Source: Nocardioides sp. JS614
GTDB lineage: Bacteria; Actinomycetota; Actinomycetes; Propionibacteriales; Nocardioidaceae
Reading direction: 5' to 3'
NCBI RefSeq assembly: GCF_000015265.1
Contig: NC_008699.1
Location: 3,472,001 to 3,536,000 of the forward strand
DNA: 64,000 bases
This document shows, in pieces, positions 17,364-26,612 of the stretch. The translations under genes were made by a program, and so were the position numbers. The notes beneath the pieces are model-generated. The model was not told the origin of the DNA. It ran no database searches and saw only the letters and a list, made by a program, of their open reading frames with translations. Each line of letters starts with the position of its first letter. Position 1 is the first letter of the stretch.

Positions 17364-17469
17364 CGCAGGCGGGGTTCGCGCAGGTCACCAGGGTCGGGGC
17401 GACGGCCTTCCAGGCCGAACGACGGTGACGCGTGTTGCTGCGCGACATCTTCCGCTTCGGGACAGCCAC
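17284..17469 (-). CDS. rpmF: 50S ribosomal protein L32
   Basis: 61 residues from a GTG at 17469 preceded by GAGGAGAG. The N-terminus AVPKRKMSRSNTRHRR is the L32 signature. Four cysteines (CANPAC and CGQC) make this the zinc-binding form. The gene lies between yceD and rnc; the order yceD-rpmF-rnc is conserved in bacteria. Confidence 0.97.
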   Translation of the reverse strand: MAVPKRKMSRSNTRHRRSAWKAVAPTLVTCANPACGAKHLPHRACGQCGQYGARADRRQVL

Positions 17470-17512
17470 TGTTCTCTCCTCTACCAAGACCGGTTGTCCG
17501 GCCGACGGGATG

Positions 17513-18091
17513 CTACTCGGGTGCTTCGGGGTCCTGCTGGAGCTCGGCCAGACCTGCCCACCGCGGATCGACCGGCTCCTCGTGCACGTGTCCGGGCGCC
17601 TCGGCCAGGCGCACCCCACATTCGGGGCACAAGCCGGGACAGTCGTCGGTGCACAAGGGCTGGAACGGCAGTGCGAGCACCACCGCGTCCCGCAGCAGCG
17701 GCTCGAGATTGATCAGGTCGCCCTCGAGCATGCTGACCTCGTCGTCCTCCTCGGAGGAGTAGTCCTGGTCGTCGTACACGAACAGCTCCTGGAACCGGAC
17801 CTCGATCTCGTCGGTGATCGGCTCCAGGCACCGCGCGCACTCACCGGCGAGCTCGGCCGAGGCCGAACCGGTGACCAACACACCCTCCATGACCGCTTCC
17901 AGCCGCAGGTCGAGGTCGACCGGCGAGCCTTCCGGGACACGGAGGACTTCGATGCCCAGATCTGCCGGTGCCGGAACCGTCCGCTTCTCCTGACGCTGGG
18001 ACCCCGGGCGGCGGCCGAGCTCGCGGGTATCGAGCACGAGCGGCGCTCTCGGGTCCAGGCGGTTCAGGGGTCTACTTCCGGGTCCGGGCAC
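17513..18091 (-). CDS. yceD: YceD family (DUF177) rRNA accumulation protein
   Basis: 192 residues from a GTG. The middle holds the DUF177 features: ELAGECARCLEP, VRFQELFVY, an acidic run (SSEEDDEV), and the C-terminal pair CTDDCPGLCPECG. YceD homologues affect 23S rRNA accumulation, and the gene almost always precedes rpmF, as here. The four C-terminal cysteines suggest zinc binding. Confidence 0.93.
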   Translation of the reverse strand: MPGPGSRPLNRLDPRAPLVLDTRELGRRPGSQRQEKRTVPAPADLGIEVLRVPEGSPVDLDLRLEAVMEGVLVTGSASAELAGECARCLEPITDEIEVRFQELFVYDDQDYSSEEDDEVSMLEGDLINLEPLLRDAVVLALPFQPLCTDDCPGLCPECGVRLAEAPGHVHEEPVDPRWAGLAELQQDPEAPE

Positions 18092-18149
18092 GAACAGATC
18101 GTCCGAAAGCGTACCGGGGACCGGTCGGGACGGGCAAAACCGGCGGCCG

Positions 18150-18629
18150 TCAGCCCGCGGCGAGCCGGGCCTGCAGCCGCCCGTGCACCGCCGGCGGCAC
18201 CAACGCGGAGACGTCCCCGCCCAGCGAGGCCACCTCCTTGACCAGGCTGGAGGAGACGTAGCCCCACGACGCGTGCGTGGTGAGGAACACGGTCTCCACC
18301 CCGGTCAGGTGCGCGTTCATCTGGGCCATCGGCAGCTCGTACTCGTAGTCGTTGCCGCCCCGCAGCCCCTTGACGATCGCCTGGGCGTCGATGTCACGGC
18401 AGAAGTCGACGATCAGGCCGGTGAAGCCCATCACGGTCACGTTCGGGAGGTCCGCGCACACCTCGCGCAGCATCTCGAGACGCTCCTCGGGGTCGAAGAG
18501 CCGCGACTTGGACACGTTCGTTCCGGTCGCCACGACCAGCTCGTCGAAGATCGCGGCCGCCCGCCGGACGATGTCGAGATGACCGTTGGTCACCGGGTCG
18601 AACGAACCGGGGCACACCGCGCGGGTCAT
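18150..18629 (-). CDS. coaD: Pantetheine-phosphate adenylyltransferase (CoaD)
   Basis: Catalyses 4'-phosphopantetheine + ATP to dephospho-CoA, the penultimate step of CoA synthesis. It has 159 residues. PGSFDPVTNGHLDI gives the nucleotidyltransferase T/HxGH motif, with KGLRGGNDYEYE and the C-terminal SSSLVKEVA. The gene starts nine bases after the rsmD stop, with no clear Shine-Dalgarno, so coupling to rsmD is likely. Confidence 0.98.
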   Translation of the reverse strand: MTRAVCPGSFDPVTNGHLDIVRRAAAIFDELVVATGTNVSKSRLFDPEERLEMLREVCADLPNVTVMGFTGLIVDFCRDIDAQAIVKGLRGGNDYEYELPMAQMNAHLTGVETVFLTTHASWGYVSSSLVKEVASLGGDVSALVPPAVHGRLQARLAAG

Positions 18630-18638
18630 GGCGGGAGG

Positions 18639-19235
18639 CTACCGCCTCCCGGCCGCCGTCGGCTGATCCGGCGGCCGGCCCTCCTGGGCGTACCAGAGCG
18701 TCGTCTCGCCGTAGCGCTTGTGGCGGGTGCCGGACAGGCCGGCCGGCCAGCTCGGCTCCGGGCTCCGCGAGGACCGCTCGACGACCACCAGCGCCCCGGC
18801 GGCCAGCCAGCCGTGCGCGACCAGCAGCGCGAGGTCGCCGCCGAGGGCGGCGTCCTCGAGGGGATAGGGCGGGTCCAGGAACACGACGTCGTACGGCGCC
18901 GCCGCGCCCCGGGCCAGCACCGTGGCGACCGACGCGGCCACGACGTCCGCGCCGGCGAACCCGAGCGTGCGGGCGTTGTCCGAGACGAGGGCGGCGGTGC
19001 GGCGGTCGGACTCCACCAGGGTGACGGCCTCGGCGCCGCGCGACCACGCCTCCAGGCCGACCGCCCCGGACCCGGCGTACAGGTCGAGGACGCGGAGCCC
19101 GTGCAGCGAGCCGCACCACGACTCGATCGCGGAGAACAGCGCCTCGCGCACCCGGTCGCTGGTCGGCCGGGTGGCGGCCCCCCGGGGCGTGTTGATCCGG
19201 CGGCCGCCTGCCCGGCCTCCGATGATCCGGGTCAC
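18639..19235 (-). CDS. rsmD: 16S rRNA (guanine966-N2)-methyltransferase RsmD
   Basis: 198 residues. MTRIIGGRAGGRRI and TRPTSDRVREALF are the RsmD N-terminal motifs. SAM-binding motif I is LDLYAGSGAVGLEA, and the catalytic motif is FLDPPY. It methylates G966 of 16S rRNA. It is encoded seven bases after recG and just before coaD, the usual order. Confidence 0.95.
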   Translation of the reverse strand: MTRIIGGRAGGRRINTPRGAATRPTSDRVREALFSAIESWCGSLHGLRVLDLYAGSGAVGLEAWSRGAEAVTLVESDRRTAALVSDNARTLGFAGADVVAASVATVLARGAAAPYDVVFLDPPYPLEDAALGGDLALLVAHGWLAAGALVVVERSSRSPEPSWPAGLSGTRHKRYGETTLWYAQEGRPPDQPTAAGRR

Positions 19236-19242
19236 GGGGCGC

Positions 19243-21495
19243 TCACGACCGCTCGATGAAGTCGGACTGCACGGACTCCTCCATCGCGGCCACCGCGGCC
19301 GCCAGGTCGGCCGTGCCCGCGAGATCGGGATCGGCCTCGAGCAGGTCCAGGGCCGCTCCCCTGGCCTCGACGATCGTCTTCTCGTCGCGGAGCACCCGGA
19401 GGTCGTGCAGGCTGGAGCGGTAGCCGGACTGGGACCGGCCCAGCACGTCGCCCTCGCGACGCTGCTCGAGGTCGACCCGGCTCAGCTCGAAGCCGTCGGT
19501 AGTGGCGGCGACGGCGGCGAGCCGCTCGCGCGCCGGCGTCTCCTGCTCGGCCCAGGACACCAGGAGGCAGATGCCGGGGTGGCCGCCGCGGCCGACCCGG
19601 CCGCGCAGCTGATGGAGCTGGGAGACCCCGAACCGGTCCGCGTCGAGCAGCACCATCGCGGTGGCGTTCGCGACGTCGACGCCGACCTCGATCACGGTCG
19701 TGGACACCAGCACGTCAACGCCACCCGCGGCGAAGGCACGCATCACGGCGTCCTTGTCCTCCGGCGCCATCTTGCCGTGCAGCCGCTCGACCCGCAGACC
19801 TGCCAGCGGGCCGTCGGCGAGCTGGGCGGCCACCTCCTCGACGGCGTTCAGCGTCACCGATGCCCCCGGCGGCGCGAGGATGTTGCCGTCCTCGTCGAGG
19901 TCGACGTAGATGGACTGGGCGTCGGTCTCCCCCTGCTCGGACTCGTCGCCGGTGATGCGGGGGCACACGACGTAGGCCTGACGCCCCTTGTCGACCTCCT
20001 CGCGCACCCGCTCCCAGACCCGGGGCAGCCAGTGCGGCTGCTCGGCCAGCGGGACGACGTTGGTCTGGATCGGCGCGCGCCCCGCAGGCAGCTCGGTGAG
20101 CGTCGAGGTCTCGAGGTCGCCGAAGACCGTCATCGCGACCGTGCGCGGGATCGGCGTCGCGGTCATAACCAGGACGTGCGGCGGGGTGCCGGCCTTGTCG
20201 GTGAGCGCGGCGCGCTGCTCGACGCCGAAGCGGTGCTGCTCGTCGACCACGACCAGGCCGAGGTCGGCGAAGGCCACCTTCTCCTCCAGCAGGGCGTGGG
20301 TGCCGATCACGATGCCGGCCTCGCCGCTGGCCAGCCGCGACATCGGCGCGGTGCGCTGGGCCTTGGTCATCGATCCGGTGAGCAGCTCGACATTCGTGGC
20401 CTCGGCCGCGCCACCGAGCATGCCGCCGCCGGCGAGGTCGCCGAGCATCGCGGTGATCGATCGGTGGTGCTGCTGAGCGAGCACCTCGGTCGGCGCCAGG
20501 AGCGCCGCCTGGCCGCCGGAGTCGACGACCCGGAGCATGGCGCGGAGCGCGACCAGGGTCTTGCCGGAGCCGACCTCGCCCTGGAGGAGCCGGTTCATCG
20601 GGTGCGGCTGGGCCAGGTCGGCCTCGATCTCGGCACCGATCTCGCGCTGCCCGGCGGTCAGCTCGAACGGCAGCCGCGCGTCGAAGGCGGCGAGCAGACC
20701 GCCGTCCTCGCCGGTGCGGGCCCGGGCCCCGAGCTCGCGCACCGCGCGGCGGCGCCGGGCCAGCACGAGCTGGGTGACGAGCGCCTCCTCGAACCGGAAC
20801 CGCCGTTGTGCGCTGGTGATCTGAGCCCGGTCGTCCGGGTTGTGGATGTGCCGCAGCGCGGTGCGCACGTCGAGCAGCCCGTGGCGTTCCCGCACCTCCG
20901 GCGGCACCAGGTCGGGCACGTCGTCGACCATCGTCAGTGCGAACGCGACCGCCCGCTGGAGGTCCCAGGAGTCGACGCCCTTGGTGAGCGGGTAGATCGG
21001 GTAGAGCTCCCCGATGGCGTCCAGCGACAGCTGGGCGGCGTCCTCGTCCGGCGTACCGAAGAGCACCACCTGCGGGTGCGTCAGCTGCCAGTTGCCGCGG
21101 AAGCTGCTCACCTTGCCGACGAAGATGCCGCGCCGGCCGACCGGCATCCGCTTCTCCTGCTGCCACTCCCCCATGTGCCTGGTCTTGGCGAACATCGAGA
21201 TGCGGAACGACGGGCCGTCGGTGCGCACGGTCACGTCCACGCGGTACGCCGGCCGATGGGTGCGGCGGTCCTCGTAGGTGTTCAGCTTGCTGGAGGTGAT
21301 CTGGCCGACGACCGTGAGCAGCTCGCCCTCGTGGAGCTCGTCGATGCGGGTCAGCTCGCCGGTCTTGACGTAGCGCCGCGGGAAGTGGCGCAGCAGGTCC
21401 CCGACCGTGCGCAGGCCGAGCCGCTCCTCGATGGCCTTGCGCTTCTTCTTGTGGTCGCCGAGCACGGCGACCACGGGCGTGTCGAGGCTGATCAC
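19243..21495 (-). CDS. recG: ATP-dependent DNA helicase RecG
   Basis: Branch-migrating helicase that remodels stalled forks and recombination intermediates. It has 750 residues from a GTG. The N-terminal wedge/OB domain includes the RYVKTGEL region. Walker A is GEVGSGKTLVAL, the DEQH box is VVDEQHRFG, and the later helicase motifs include TATPIPRT and LRGRVGRG. The fit is complete. The gene lies between the DAK2 protein gene and rsmD. Confidence 0.97.
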   Translation of the reverse strand: MISLDTPVVAVLGDHKKKRKAIEERLGLRTVGDLLRHFPRRYVKTGELTRIDELHEGELLTVVGQITSSKLNTYEDRRTHRPAYRVDVTVRTDGPSFRISMFAKTRHMGEWQQEKRMPVGRRGIFVGKVSSFRGNWQLTHPQVVLFGTPDEDAAQLSLDAIGELYPIYPLTKGVDSWDLQRAVAFALTMVDDVPDLVPPEVRERHGLLDVRTALRHIHNPDDRAQITSAQRRFRFEEALVTQLVLARRRRAVRELGARARTGEDGGLLAAFDARLPFELTAGQREIGAEIEADLAQPHPMNRLLQGEVGSGKTLVALRAMLRVVDSGGQAALLAPTEVLAQQHHRSITAMLGDLAGGGMLGGAAEATNVELLTGSMTKAQRTAPMSRLASGEAGIVIGTHALLEEKVAFADLGLVVVDEQHRFGVEQRAALTDKAGTPPHVLVMTATPIPRTVAMTVFGDLETSTLTELPAGRAPIQTNVVPLAEQPHWLPRVWERVREEVDKGRQAYVVCPRITGDESEQGETDAQSIYVDLDEDGNILAPPGASVTLNAVEEVAAQLADGPLAGLRVERLHGKMAPEDKDAVMRAFAAGGVDVLVSTTVIEVGVDVANATAMVLLDADRFGVSQLHQLRGRVGRGGHPGICLLVSWAEQETPARERLAAVAATTDGFELSRVDLEQRREGDVLGRSQSGYRSSLHDLRVLRDEKTIVEARGAALDLLEADPDLAGTADLAAAVAAMEESVQSDFIERS

Positions 21496-21504
21496 CGGCG
21501 CCTC

Positions 21505-23163
21505 CTACTCCACCGACATGAGGAGCGGGTAGCGCTCCTGGCCACCGTCGTACACCACGACGTCGACGGCGGGGTGGTGCTCCTCGACGTAGCCCGCGCA
21601 CCGGGTCGCGAGGGAGCCCTCGGCGTCCTCGGCCCCCGCCACGATCGTGACGAGCTCGCCACCACCGCCGAGCAGGCGGTCGAGCACCTCGACGGCGACG
21701 GCGTACAGGTCGCTGCCCACCACGGCGAAGTCGCCGGCGATCACGCCCAGGGCGTCGCCGGTCTCGCAGGGCCCGGCCATCGTCATCGCCTGCTTGGCCG
21801 CGATCGTGACCGCCCCCTGACGGGCGTGGCGCGCGGTGGCGGTCATCTCGAGCACGTCCTGCTCGAACGAGCGACCGGGCTCGTGGACGGCGACCGCCGC
21901 CAGGCCCGTCACCTGGGCCTGCGTCGGGATCACCGCGACCCGGACCGCACCGTCCGCGTCAGCCTCGGCCGTGCTCGCCGCGATCTGCGCGACCCGCACC
22001 GAGTCGTGGTCGTTGGGCAGCACGATGACCTCGGAGGCGCCGCATGCGGTGATCGCCTCGAGCAGCTGACCCGTCGAGGGTCGGCGCCCCGGGCCGCCGG
22101 GCACGACGACCGCGCCCGCCTCCTCGAACAGCGCGGCGAGCCCGGGCCCGGCCGCGACGGCCACGACCCGGCGGCCGTCGCGGGCGGCGGTGCGGCCGCG
22201 GACCGCGGCGATCTGCTCGGCGAAGTGGGTGACCCGCACCCGGTGCGGCCGGCCGGCGGCGATGCCCGCCTCGATCGCGGCGCCGACGTCGTCGACGTGC
22301 ACGTGCACGTTCCAGAGGCCCTCGCCACCGACGACGACCAGGGAGTCGCCGAGCCCGCCGAGCGCGGTTCGCAGGCCCGGGATCGCGGCGTCGTCGGCGT
22401 CCAGGAGGTACATCACCTCGTAGGAGGGTCCGTCCGGGGTCAGGTCGCCGGTCTTCGCCGCGGTGGGGATCGGGATGTGATGGCTGCCGAACGGCGCGGT
22501 GACCGGCACCGGGCGGCGGCCCGTGAGCACCGTCTCGGCCGCGTCGAGGATCACGCTCACGCCCCGCCCGCCGGCGTCGACGACCCCCGCCTCGCGGAGC
22601 ACGGGCAGCTGCTCCGGGGTGTGCGCCAGGGCCTCGCGGGCGGCTGCCGCGGCGGCCGTGAACACGTCTCGGGCCCGGCAGCCGGGGTCCCGGGCGATCT
22701 CGGTCGCGGCCTCGGAGGCGGCCCGGGTGACGGTGAGCATGGTGCCCTCGACCGGGATCCCGACAGCGGCGTAGCTGGCCTCGGTCGCCCGGTGCAGCGC
22801 GTCGGCCATCACCAGCGCGTTGCGCTCCCCCGGCTCGGCGCTCCCGATCCGCCGCGCGATCGCGCCGAGCATCTCGCTGAGGATCACCCCGGAGTTGCCG
22901 CGGGCGCCGAGCAGCGCGCCCCGGCTGAACGCGGCGAGCGCCGTACCCAGGTCGGAGGCCGGGTCTCCCCCGGTCGCCTCGCGCACGGCGTCGCGGGCCG
23001 CCGAGACCGTGAGGTACATGTTGGTGCCGGTGTCGCCGTCGGGGACCGGGTAGACGTTGAGCGCGTCGATCTCCTCGCGGGCGTCGGCCAGCGCGTCGGT
23101 GGCGATGTCGACGAATCGCAGCACCACCTCCAACGTGATGGCGCCGCTGCGGGGAGTTTCCAT
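21505..23163 (-). CDS. DAK2-domain protein, FakA/YloV-like
   Basis: 552 residues from the ATG at 23163, preceded by GAGGA; a frame back to 23220 lacks a site. The N-terminal DhaL-like kinase domain has LNVYPVPDGDTGTNM, the Asp cluster for Mg-ATP, and GARGNSGVILSEM. The C-terminal half resembles the DegV-like/central region of FakA. FakA phosphorylates fatty acids bound to FakB; no fakB is in the window, so that role is inferred. The position upstream of recG is typical. Confidence 0.88.
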   Translation of the reverse strand: METPRSGAITLEVVLRFVDIATDALADAREEIDALNVYPVPDGDTGTNMYLTVSAARDAVREATGGDPASDLGTALAAFSRGALLGARGNSGVILSEMLGAIARRIGSAEPGERNALVMADALHRATEASYAAVGIPVEGTMLTVTRAASEAATEIARDPGCRARDVFTAAAAAAREALAHTPEQLPVLREAGVVDAGGRGVSVILDAAETVLTGRRPVPVTAPFGSHHIPIPTAAKTGDLTPDGPSYEVMYLLDADDAAIPGLRTALGGLGDSLVVVGGEGLWNVHVHVDDVGAAIEAGIAAGRPHRVRVTHFAEQIAAVRGRTAARDGRRVVAVAAGPGLAALFEEAGAVVVPGGPGRRPSTGQLLEAITACGASEVIVLPNDHDSVRVAQIAASTAEADADGAVRVAVIPTQAQVTGLAAVAVHEPGRSFEQDVLEMTATARHARQGAVTIAAKQAMTMAGPCETGDALGVIAGDFAVVGSDLYAVAVEVLDRLLGGGGELVTIVAGAEDAEGSLATRCAGYVEEHHPAVDVVVYDGGQERYPLLMSVE

Positions 23164-23345
23164 CGCCGTCCTCGATCGTGGAGACTGCTCCGAGGTCCTG
23201 CTCGGGCTGGTGAGTCCCACAGGTTAGTGGCAGCCGCTCGATTTCCGGGTGCCCGGGGCCATCGGATACTCTTGTGCGGTTGCCCGCTGAGCGGGCGCCC
23301 CCTTGCTAACCGGTTTCACACCCTCGATCGTTTAAGGAGCACACG

Positions 23346-23531
23346 GTGGCTGCCGTCTGCGACATCTGCGCCAAGAAGCCCGGCTTCGGCAACAACCGTC
23401 CGTGGTCGCGCAAGATCACCAAGCGCCGCTTCGACCCGAACATCCAGCGCGTCCGGGCCACCGTCAACGGCACCCCCAAGCGCCTCAACGTGTGCACCGG
23501 CTGCCTGAAGGCCGGGAAGGTCACGCGCTAG
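23346..23531 (+). CDS. rpmB: 50S ribosomal protein L28
   Basis: 61 residues from a GTG with AAGGAG upstream. AVCDICAKKPGFGNN and the C-terminal CTGCLKAGKV mark L28, and the four cysteines indicate the zinc-binding form. It is divergent from the DAK2-recG group. Its leader holds a 6-bp hairpin (GCCCGC-TGA-GCGGGC, 23282-23296). A strong terminator follows. Confidence 0.97.
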   Translation: MAAVCDICAKKPGFGNNRPWSRKITKRRFDPNIQRVRATVNGTPKRLNVCTGCLKAGKVTR

Positions 23532-23563
23532 CGGTCGCGGCGAAGCCGCCATCGCTGGCGAGC

Positions 23564-23594
23564 AGGCCGCCACCCCTCGGGGTGGCGGCCTTTT
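23564..23594. terminator. Bidirectional rho-independent terminator
   Basis: 13-bp perfect arms (AGGCCGCCACCCC at 23564-23576, complement at 23579-23591) with a TC tip, then TTTT on the plus strand. It lies between the convergent ends of rpmB and thiL and can serve both. Confidence 0.93.
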
Positions 23595-23602
23595 CGTTTG
23601 CC

Positions 23603-24553
23603 TCAGAAGTGCGTCCAGCCGGTGGGGCCGTCGTACGCGGCGCCGTCGACGGTGACCCCCTCGCCCGCGGCGGCGGCGCCGATGACCGACCAGCCGTCGG
23701 GGACCGACGCGACGTCCGGGAAGGTGGCGAGCAGCGCGTGGTCGTCGCCGCCGCCGAGGATGAACTGGATCGGGTCGGCCCCGATCGCCGCGCCGACCGC
23801 GTGCAGCGGCTCGGGGACGTCGAACGCGGCCGCGTGCACGTCGATGGCCACCCCGGAGTCGGCCGCGATGTGGCCCGCGTCGGCGAGCAGCCCGTCGGAG
23901 ACGTCGATCATCGCCGTGGCACCGGCCTCGGCGGCGGTCCGGCCGGCGTCGTACGGCGGCTCCGGGCGACGGTAGGCCTCCACGAGGACCCGGGGTGAGC
24001 GGAAGCCCCGCCCGAGCACCGCGAGACCGCCGGCGGCCCAGCCCTGGCGACCGCAGATCGCGAGGACGTCGCCCGGCCGCGCGCCGGAGCGCAGCACCGG
24101 CGACTCGGTGCAGGCGCCGAGCACGGTGACGGCGACCACGATCTCGTCGGCCCGGGTCACGTCACCGCCCACGACGCTGGCGCCCACCAGGTCGCACTCG
24201 GCGGCGAACCCACGCGCGAAGTCCAGGGCCCACTGCGCGGGCAGGTCCGCCGGCGCGGCCAGTCCGATCGTCAGCGACGTGGCTCGGCCGCCCATCGCGT
24301 TGACGTCGGAGAGGTTCTGCGCGGCCGCGCGGTGCCCGACGTCGGCGGCCGCGGCCCACTCGCGCCGGAAGTGGCGGCCCTCGACCATCAGGTCGGTCGA
24401 GACGACCACGTGGCCGGTCCGCACCCGGAGCACCGCGGCGTCGTCGCCGGGGCCCACCAGGACCTGCTCCCCCTGGGGGAACAGGTCCACGAGTGCGCGG
24501 ATCAGGCCGAACTCGCCGGCATCGGCCAGCGTCGCGTCAGGGGGGAACGACAT
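23603..24553 (-). CDS. thiL: Thiamine-monophosphate kinase
   Basis: ThiL makes thiamine diphosphate from thiamine monophosphate and ATP. It has 316 residues from the ATG at 24553 (MSFPPDATLADAGEFGLI). Motifs: GPGDDAAVL, STDLMVEGRHF, NLSDVNAMGG, SVVGGDVTRAD, DVSDGLLADAG and GGGDDHALLA. No thiamine riboswitch is visible upstream. The gene is divergent from the Lrp-like domain gene. Confidence 0.96.
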   Translation of the reverse strand: MSFPPDATLADAGEFGLIRALVDLFPQGEQVLVGPGDDAAVLRVRTGHVVVSTDLMVEGRHFRREWAAAADVGHRAAAQNLSDVNAMGGRATSLTIGLAAPADLPAQWALDFARGFAAECDLVGASVVGGDVTRADEIVVAVTVLGACTESPVLRSGARPGDVLAICGRQGWAAGGLAVLGRGFRSPRVLVEAYRRPEPPYDAGRTAAEAGATAMIDVSDGLLADAGHIAADSGVAIDVHAAAFDVPEPLHAVGAAIGADPIQFILGGGDDHALLATFPDVASVPDGWSVIGAAAAGEGVTVDGAAYDGPTGWTHF

Positions 24554-24656
24554 GGACCCATCCCACCAGATGCGGGCAGGGGTACCGCGCGGTAGGTTGG
24601 CGTGGCACAACGCCAGCAGAACCAGATCACCCGTTCCAGATCCCAGGGAGAGCTCG

Positions 24657-24893
24657 ATGGTCGTCCAGGCGTACATCCTGATCCAGACCGATGTCGGCAA
24701 GGCCGCCGAGGTGGCCGCCGCCATTGCCCAGGTCAAGGGCGTGACCCTCGCCGAGGACGTCACCGGCCCCTACGACGTGATCGTGCGCGCCGAGGCCCGC
24801 AACGTCGACGAGCTCGGCAAGCTCGTCGTCTCCAAGGTGCAGAACCTCGAGGGCATCACCCGCACGTTGACCTGCCCGGTCGTCCACATCTGA
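24657..24893 (+). CDS. Stand-alone Lrp/AsnC ligand-binding (RAM) domain protein
   Basis: 78 residues from the ATG at 24657, preceded by AGGGAGA. It consists only of the beta-alpha-beta RAM domain of Lrp/AsnC regulators: AYILIQTDVGK, GPYDVIVRAEA and ITRTLTCPVV. No DNA-binding helix-turn-helix is present, so it probably oligomerises and binds an amino acid or modulates a full-length Lrp protein. TAGGTT at 24593-24598 is a possible -10 box. Confidence 0.9.
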   Translation: MVVQAYILIQTDVGKAAEVAAAIAQVKGVTLAEDVTGPYDVIVRAEARNVDELGKLVVSKVQNLEGITRTLTCPVVHI

Positions 24894-24905
24894 GGCGTCC
24901 GCCCG

Positions 24906-25430
24906 GTGCCCACCACCGGACGCCGCCGACGCCCCGGGTCCCCACGGATCCGGGGCGTCGTCGCGTGCACGGCCCTCGCGGCGGCGGCGCCGCTGCTGAC
25001 GGCCTGCTCGGCCGGCCCGGTCGAGATCGACGCAGGCCGGCTGAAGCCCGCGGACCAGCGCGCCTGCCGTGACCTGGTCGCCGACCTGCCCGCCACGCTC
25101 GCCGGCCTGGACGCCCGCGAGCTGTCCGGCGACACCGAGTACGGCGCGGCCTGGGGCGACCCGGCGATCGTGCTCACCTGTGGCGTCGGCACACCTGAGG
25201 AGTTCGACGAGTTCTCCGCGTGCACGGAGGTCTCCGGGGTGGGCTGGTTCGTCCCGCCGGAGCAGGAGAAGGAGCAGGACTCCGACGTGCTCCTGACGGC
25301 CGTGGGCTACACGCCGCTGGTCTCGCTGCTGGTGCCGGCCGACCAGCGGGGAGCGCCGTCGGCCGACGCACTCGCCTCGTTGGCGCGGCCGGTGCGCGAG
25401 CACCTCACCCTGCGCGACGAGTGCCGGTGA
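24906..25430 (+). CDS. DUF3515 lipoprotein
   Basis: 174 residues from a GTG, 12 bases after the Lrp-like gene. A signal region (RGVVACTALAAAAPLL) ends in the lipobox LTAC, so the mature protein should be a membrane-anchored lipoprotein. The rest contains the DUF3515 pattern, including ACRDLVADLP, WGDPAIVLTCGV and a final DECR. Function unknown; it is found mainly in actinobacteria next to ddl and thiL. Confidence 0.85.
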   Translation: MPTTGRRRRPGSPRIRGVVACTALAAAAPLLTACSAGPVEIDAGRLKPADQRACRDLVADLPATLAGLDARELSGDTEYGAAWGDPAIVLTCGVGTPEEFDEFSACTEVSGVGWFVPPEQEKEQDSDVLLTAVGYTPLVSLLVPADQRGAPSADALASLARPVREHLTLRDECR

Positions 25431-25458
25431 TCGTGGGTGGGGCGCGGCCGACGCAGGG

Positions 25459-26580
25459 TCAGCGCAGCCCGGTGTCGCGCCGCAACGCGAGCTGGATCAA
25501 CCGGTCCACGAGCGCCGGGTAGTCCAGGCCCGAGGCCGCCCACATCCGCGGGAACATCGAGGTCGGCGTGAAGCCCGGCATCGTGTTGATCTCGTTGACC
25601 ACGAGCCGCTCACCGGGGAGCACGAAGAAGTCGACCCGGGCCAGGCCCTCGCAGCCGACCGCCTCGAAGGCGCGCACGGACAGCTCCCGGACCTGGCGGA
25701 CCAGCGCCTCGGGCAGGTCGGCCGGCACGTCCAGCTCGGTGTGCTCCTCCGGCAGGTACTTCGCGGCGAAGTCGTAGAACTCGTGCGCACCGGAGATCCG
25801 GATCTCGGCGGGCACGCTGGTCTCCGGGGTCCCGTCGACGGCCTGCAGCACGCCGCACTCGACCTCCCGGGCGTCGATCGCCGCCGTCTCGACCAGCACC
25901 TTCGGGTCGTGCTCGAAGGCCAGCTCGATCGCGCCGTCGAGCTCGGTCGCGTCGTGGACCTTGGAGATGCCGAGGCTCGAGCCGCCCCGCGCGGGCTTGA
26001 CGAACAGCGGGTAGCCGATCTCGTCGGCGCGAGCGCGGCAGCCGGCGGCGTCACGCGCCCACTCACGGGTGGTCACGGTCACCGACGGCAGCACCGGCAG
26101 GCCGGCGGCGGCCAGCACCACCTTCATGTACGCCTTGTCCATGCTCACCGCGGACGCGAGCACCCCGGCGCCGACGTACCGGACACCGGCCATCTCGAGC
26201 AGGCCCTGGATGGTGCCGTCCTCGCCCCACGGACCGTGCAGCAGCGGGAACACCACGTCCACCTCCCCCAGCGCGCGCGGGGGCTGTGCCGGCTCGGTGA
26301 CGACCAGGCTCGTCGATGCGGTGTCCGGGGCCAGCGCGATCGCCGCGCGTTCGCCGTCGACGTGGGGCAGCCGGTCGGGGCCCTCGATGCGCAGCCGCTC
26401 GGGGTCGCCCGACTCCAGCACCCAGCGGCCGTCGGTGGCGATGCCGATCGGGACGACGTCGTACGCCGCCCGGTCGATCGCGGCCAGCACGCTGCCGGCC
26501 GTGACGCACGAGATCGCGTGCTCGCTGGACTTGCCGCCGAAGACGACGGCGACCCGGGGTCGGCGGCTGGACTCGTTCAT
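25459..26580 (-). CDS. ddl: D-alanine--D-alanine ligase
   Basis: ATP-grasp ligase that makes D-Ala-D-Ala for peptidoglycan. It has 373 residues. VFGGKSSEHAISC is the N-terminal signature, LLHGPWGEDGTIQG follows, KPARGGSSLGISKV is the ATP-grasp loop, and NEINTMPGFTPTSMFP is the metal-binding end. It is divergent from the PLP enzyme gene, only 32 bases apart, and convergent with the DUF3515 gene. Confidence 0.97.
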   Translation of the reverse strand: MNESSRRPRVAVVFGGKSSEHAISCVTAGSVLAAIDRAAYDVVPIGIATDGRWVLESGDPERLRIEGPDRLPHVDGERAAIALAPDTASTSLVVTEPAQPPRALGEVDVVFPLLHGPWGEDGTIQGLLEMAGVRYVGAGVLASAVSMDKAYMKVVLAAAGLPVLPSVTVTTREWARDAAGCRARADEIGYPLFVKPARGGSSLGISKVHDATELDGAIELAFEHDPKVLVETAAIDAREVECGVLQAVDGTPETSVPAEIRISGAHEFYDFAAKYLPEEHTELDVPADLPEALVRQVRELSVRAFEAVGCEGLARVDFFVLPGERLVVNEINTMPGFTPTSMFPRMWAASGLDYPALVDRLIQLALRRDTGLR

Positions 26581-26612
26581 CGGGCCCGACCCTATCCGTC
26601 TAGCGTGGTCCC

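Noticed and set aside
18922..23508. A 1528-residue open frame on the plus strand opposite rsmD, recG and the DAK2 gene
   Set aside because: Spans several well-supported minus-strand genes and the rpmB start; an artefact of high GC content.
24554..24656. Thiamine riboswitch upstream of thiL
   Set aside because: The 103-bp gap shows no recognisable thiamine-box motifs, and it also holds the start region of the Lrp-like gene.
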